This document shows, in pieces, positions 6,199 to 6,382 of a DNA stretch of 6,382 nt (the first letter of the stretch is position 1; each line of letters opens with the position of its first letter). Below the pieces are notes generated by a model. That model worked only from the letters and a program-made list of their open reading frames with translations. It ran no database searches and was not told where the DNA came from. Both the position numbers and the translations under genes were made by a program. This DNA comes from an uncultured Anaerolineae bacterium (GTDB lineage Bacteria; Chloroflexota; Anaerolineae; Anaerolineales; UBA11858), in contig CALCSH010000589.1 in the NCBI GenBank assembly GCA_937893815.1, forward strand, positions 1-6,382. Direction: 5' to 3'.

Positions 6199-6382
6199 TG
6201 TTTTTCAACAAGAACTCGGCAAAGGCCAAATCTTCCGGGGAATCAATATCCACCGAAGCGATTGAATCCATTTCATAGGGCAGGGTTCTGTCTCCATAGA
6301 GTTGACCCTGCTCGATGGTGGCGCGACGAATAGCCAGCACTGCCGGGCCATTGCGGGCATAGACACGCGGTTTATCCTGCCG
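6194..6382 (-). CDS. neuA: CMP-nonulosonic acid synthetase (NeuA-type cytidylyltransferase), C-terminal fragment
   Basis: The last 62 codons of a gene whose start lies beyond the right edge. The reading begins RQDKPRVYARNGPAVLA, continues through QLYGDRTLPYEM (27-38), and ends SVDIDSPEDLAFAEFLL (43-59) before the stop. These are the C-terminal hallmarks of acylneuraminate cytidylyltransferases: the RQD-P-Y-RNG strand, the LYG...PYEM turn that helps bind the sugar and dimer partner, and the terminal DIDSPEDL motif with its conserved aspartates. The enzyme couples CTP to a nine-carbon acidic sugar (sialic, legionaminic or pseudaminic acid type) to give the CMP-sugar used by transferases. Which sugar is used cannot be told from this end, so the symbol denotes the family only. 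The frame is intact here, and its TGA stop is supplied by the palindrome at 6134-6198. Confidence 0.88.
   Translation of the reverse strand, partial: RQDKPRVYARNGPAVLAIRRATIEQGQLYGDRTLPYEMDSIASVDIDSPEDLAFAEFLLKNR

Noticed and set aside
1..6382. CRISPR array or complete insertion sequence
   Set aside because: The repeats are five dispersed palindromes of two kinds without regular spacers, and no transposase or Cas gene is present.

Overview
The window is a stretch of a surface-glycan biosynthesis locus. All genes are on the minus strand, so they are read from the right end to the left. The source looks like an environmental, moderately GC-rich bacterium. I favour Chloroflexota, class Anaerolineae. 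The grounds are the style of the long multi-membrane glycosyltransferase (a Pro-Thr-Pro linker and a characteristic soluble C-terminal tail) and short palindromic repeats between the genes. This placement is an inference; nothing here fixes the taxon.

In transcription order the genes are: (1) 6194-6382, the C-terminal 62 residues of a NeuA-type CMP-sugar (nonulosonic acid) synthetase, cut by the window edge; (2) 4795-6126, a 443-residue cytosolic protein resembling GT-B-like surface-carbohydrate biosynthesis proteins; (3) 3786-4727, a GT2 glycosyltransferase (GT-A fold); (4) 2522-3679, a GT4 glycosyltransferase (GT-B fold); (5) 309-2399, a 696-residue polytopic membrane protein, probably a GT-C-type glycosyltransferase; (6) 1-226, the first 75 codons of another membrane protein. 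A plausible joint role is to activate a sialic-acid-like sugar, assemble a glycan on a carrier in the cytosol, and modify or extend it at the membrane. No polymerase, flippase or ligase is visible.

The least ordinary part lies between the genes. Each of the five intergenic gaps (67 to 122 bases) is largely filled by one imperfect palindrome. The palindromes fall into two sequence families. Family A has arms of the type GGTGATTAGG/CCTAATCACC (245-302, 4757-4797, 6134-6198). Family B has arms of the type ACCACAGAGA/TCTCTGTGGT (2442-2515, 3696-3778). Each copy either contains the stop codon of the preceding gene or begins 6-7 bases after it. In four of the five, a T-run follows the stem on the plus strand, which is the arrangement of an intrinsic terminator facing against the genes. 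None has a T-run on the sense side, so these elements do not look like ordinary operon terminators.

I found no RNA genes, CRISPR arrays, transposase genes, complete insertion sequences or convincing promoters. Plus-strand reading frames are shadows of the minus-strand genes.
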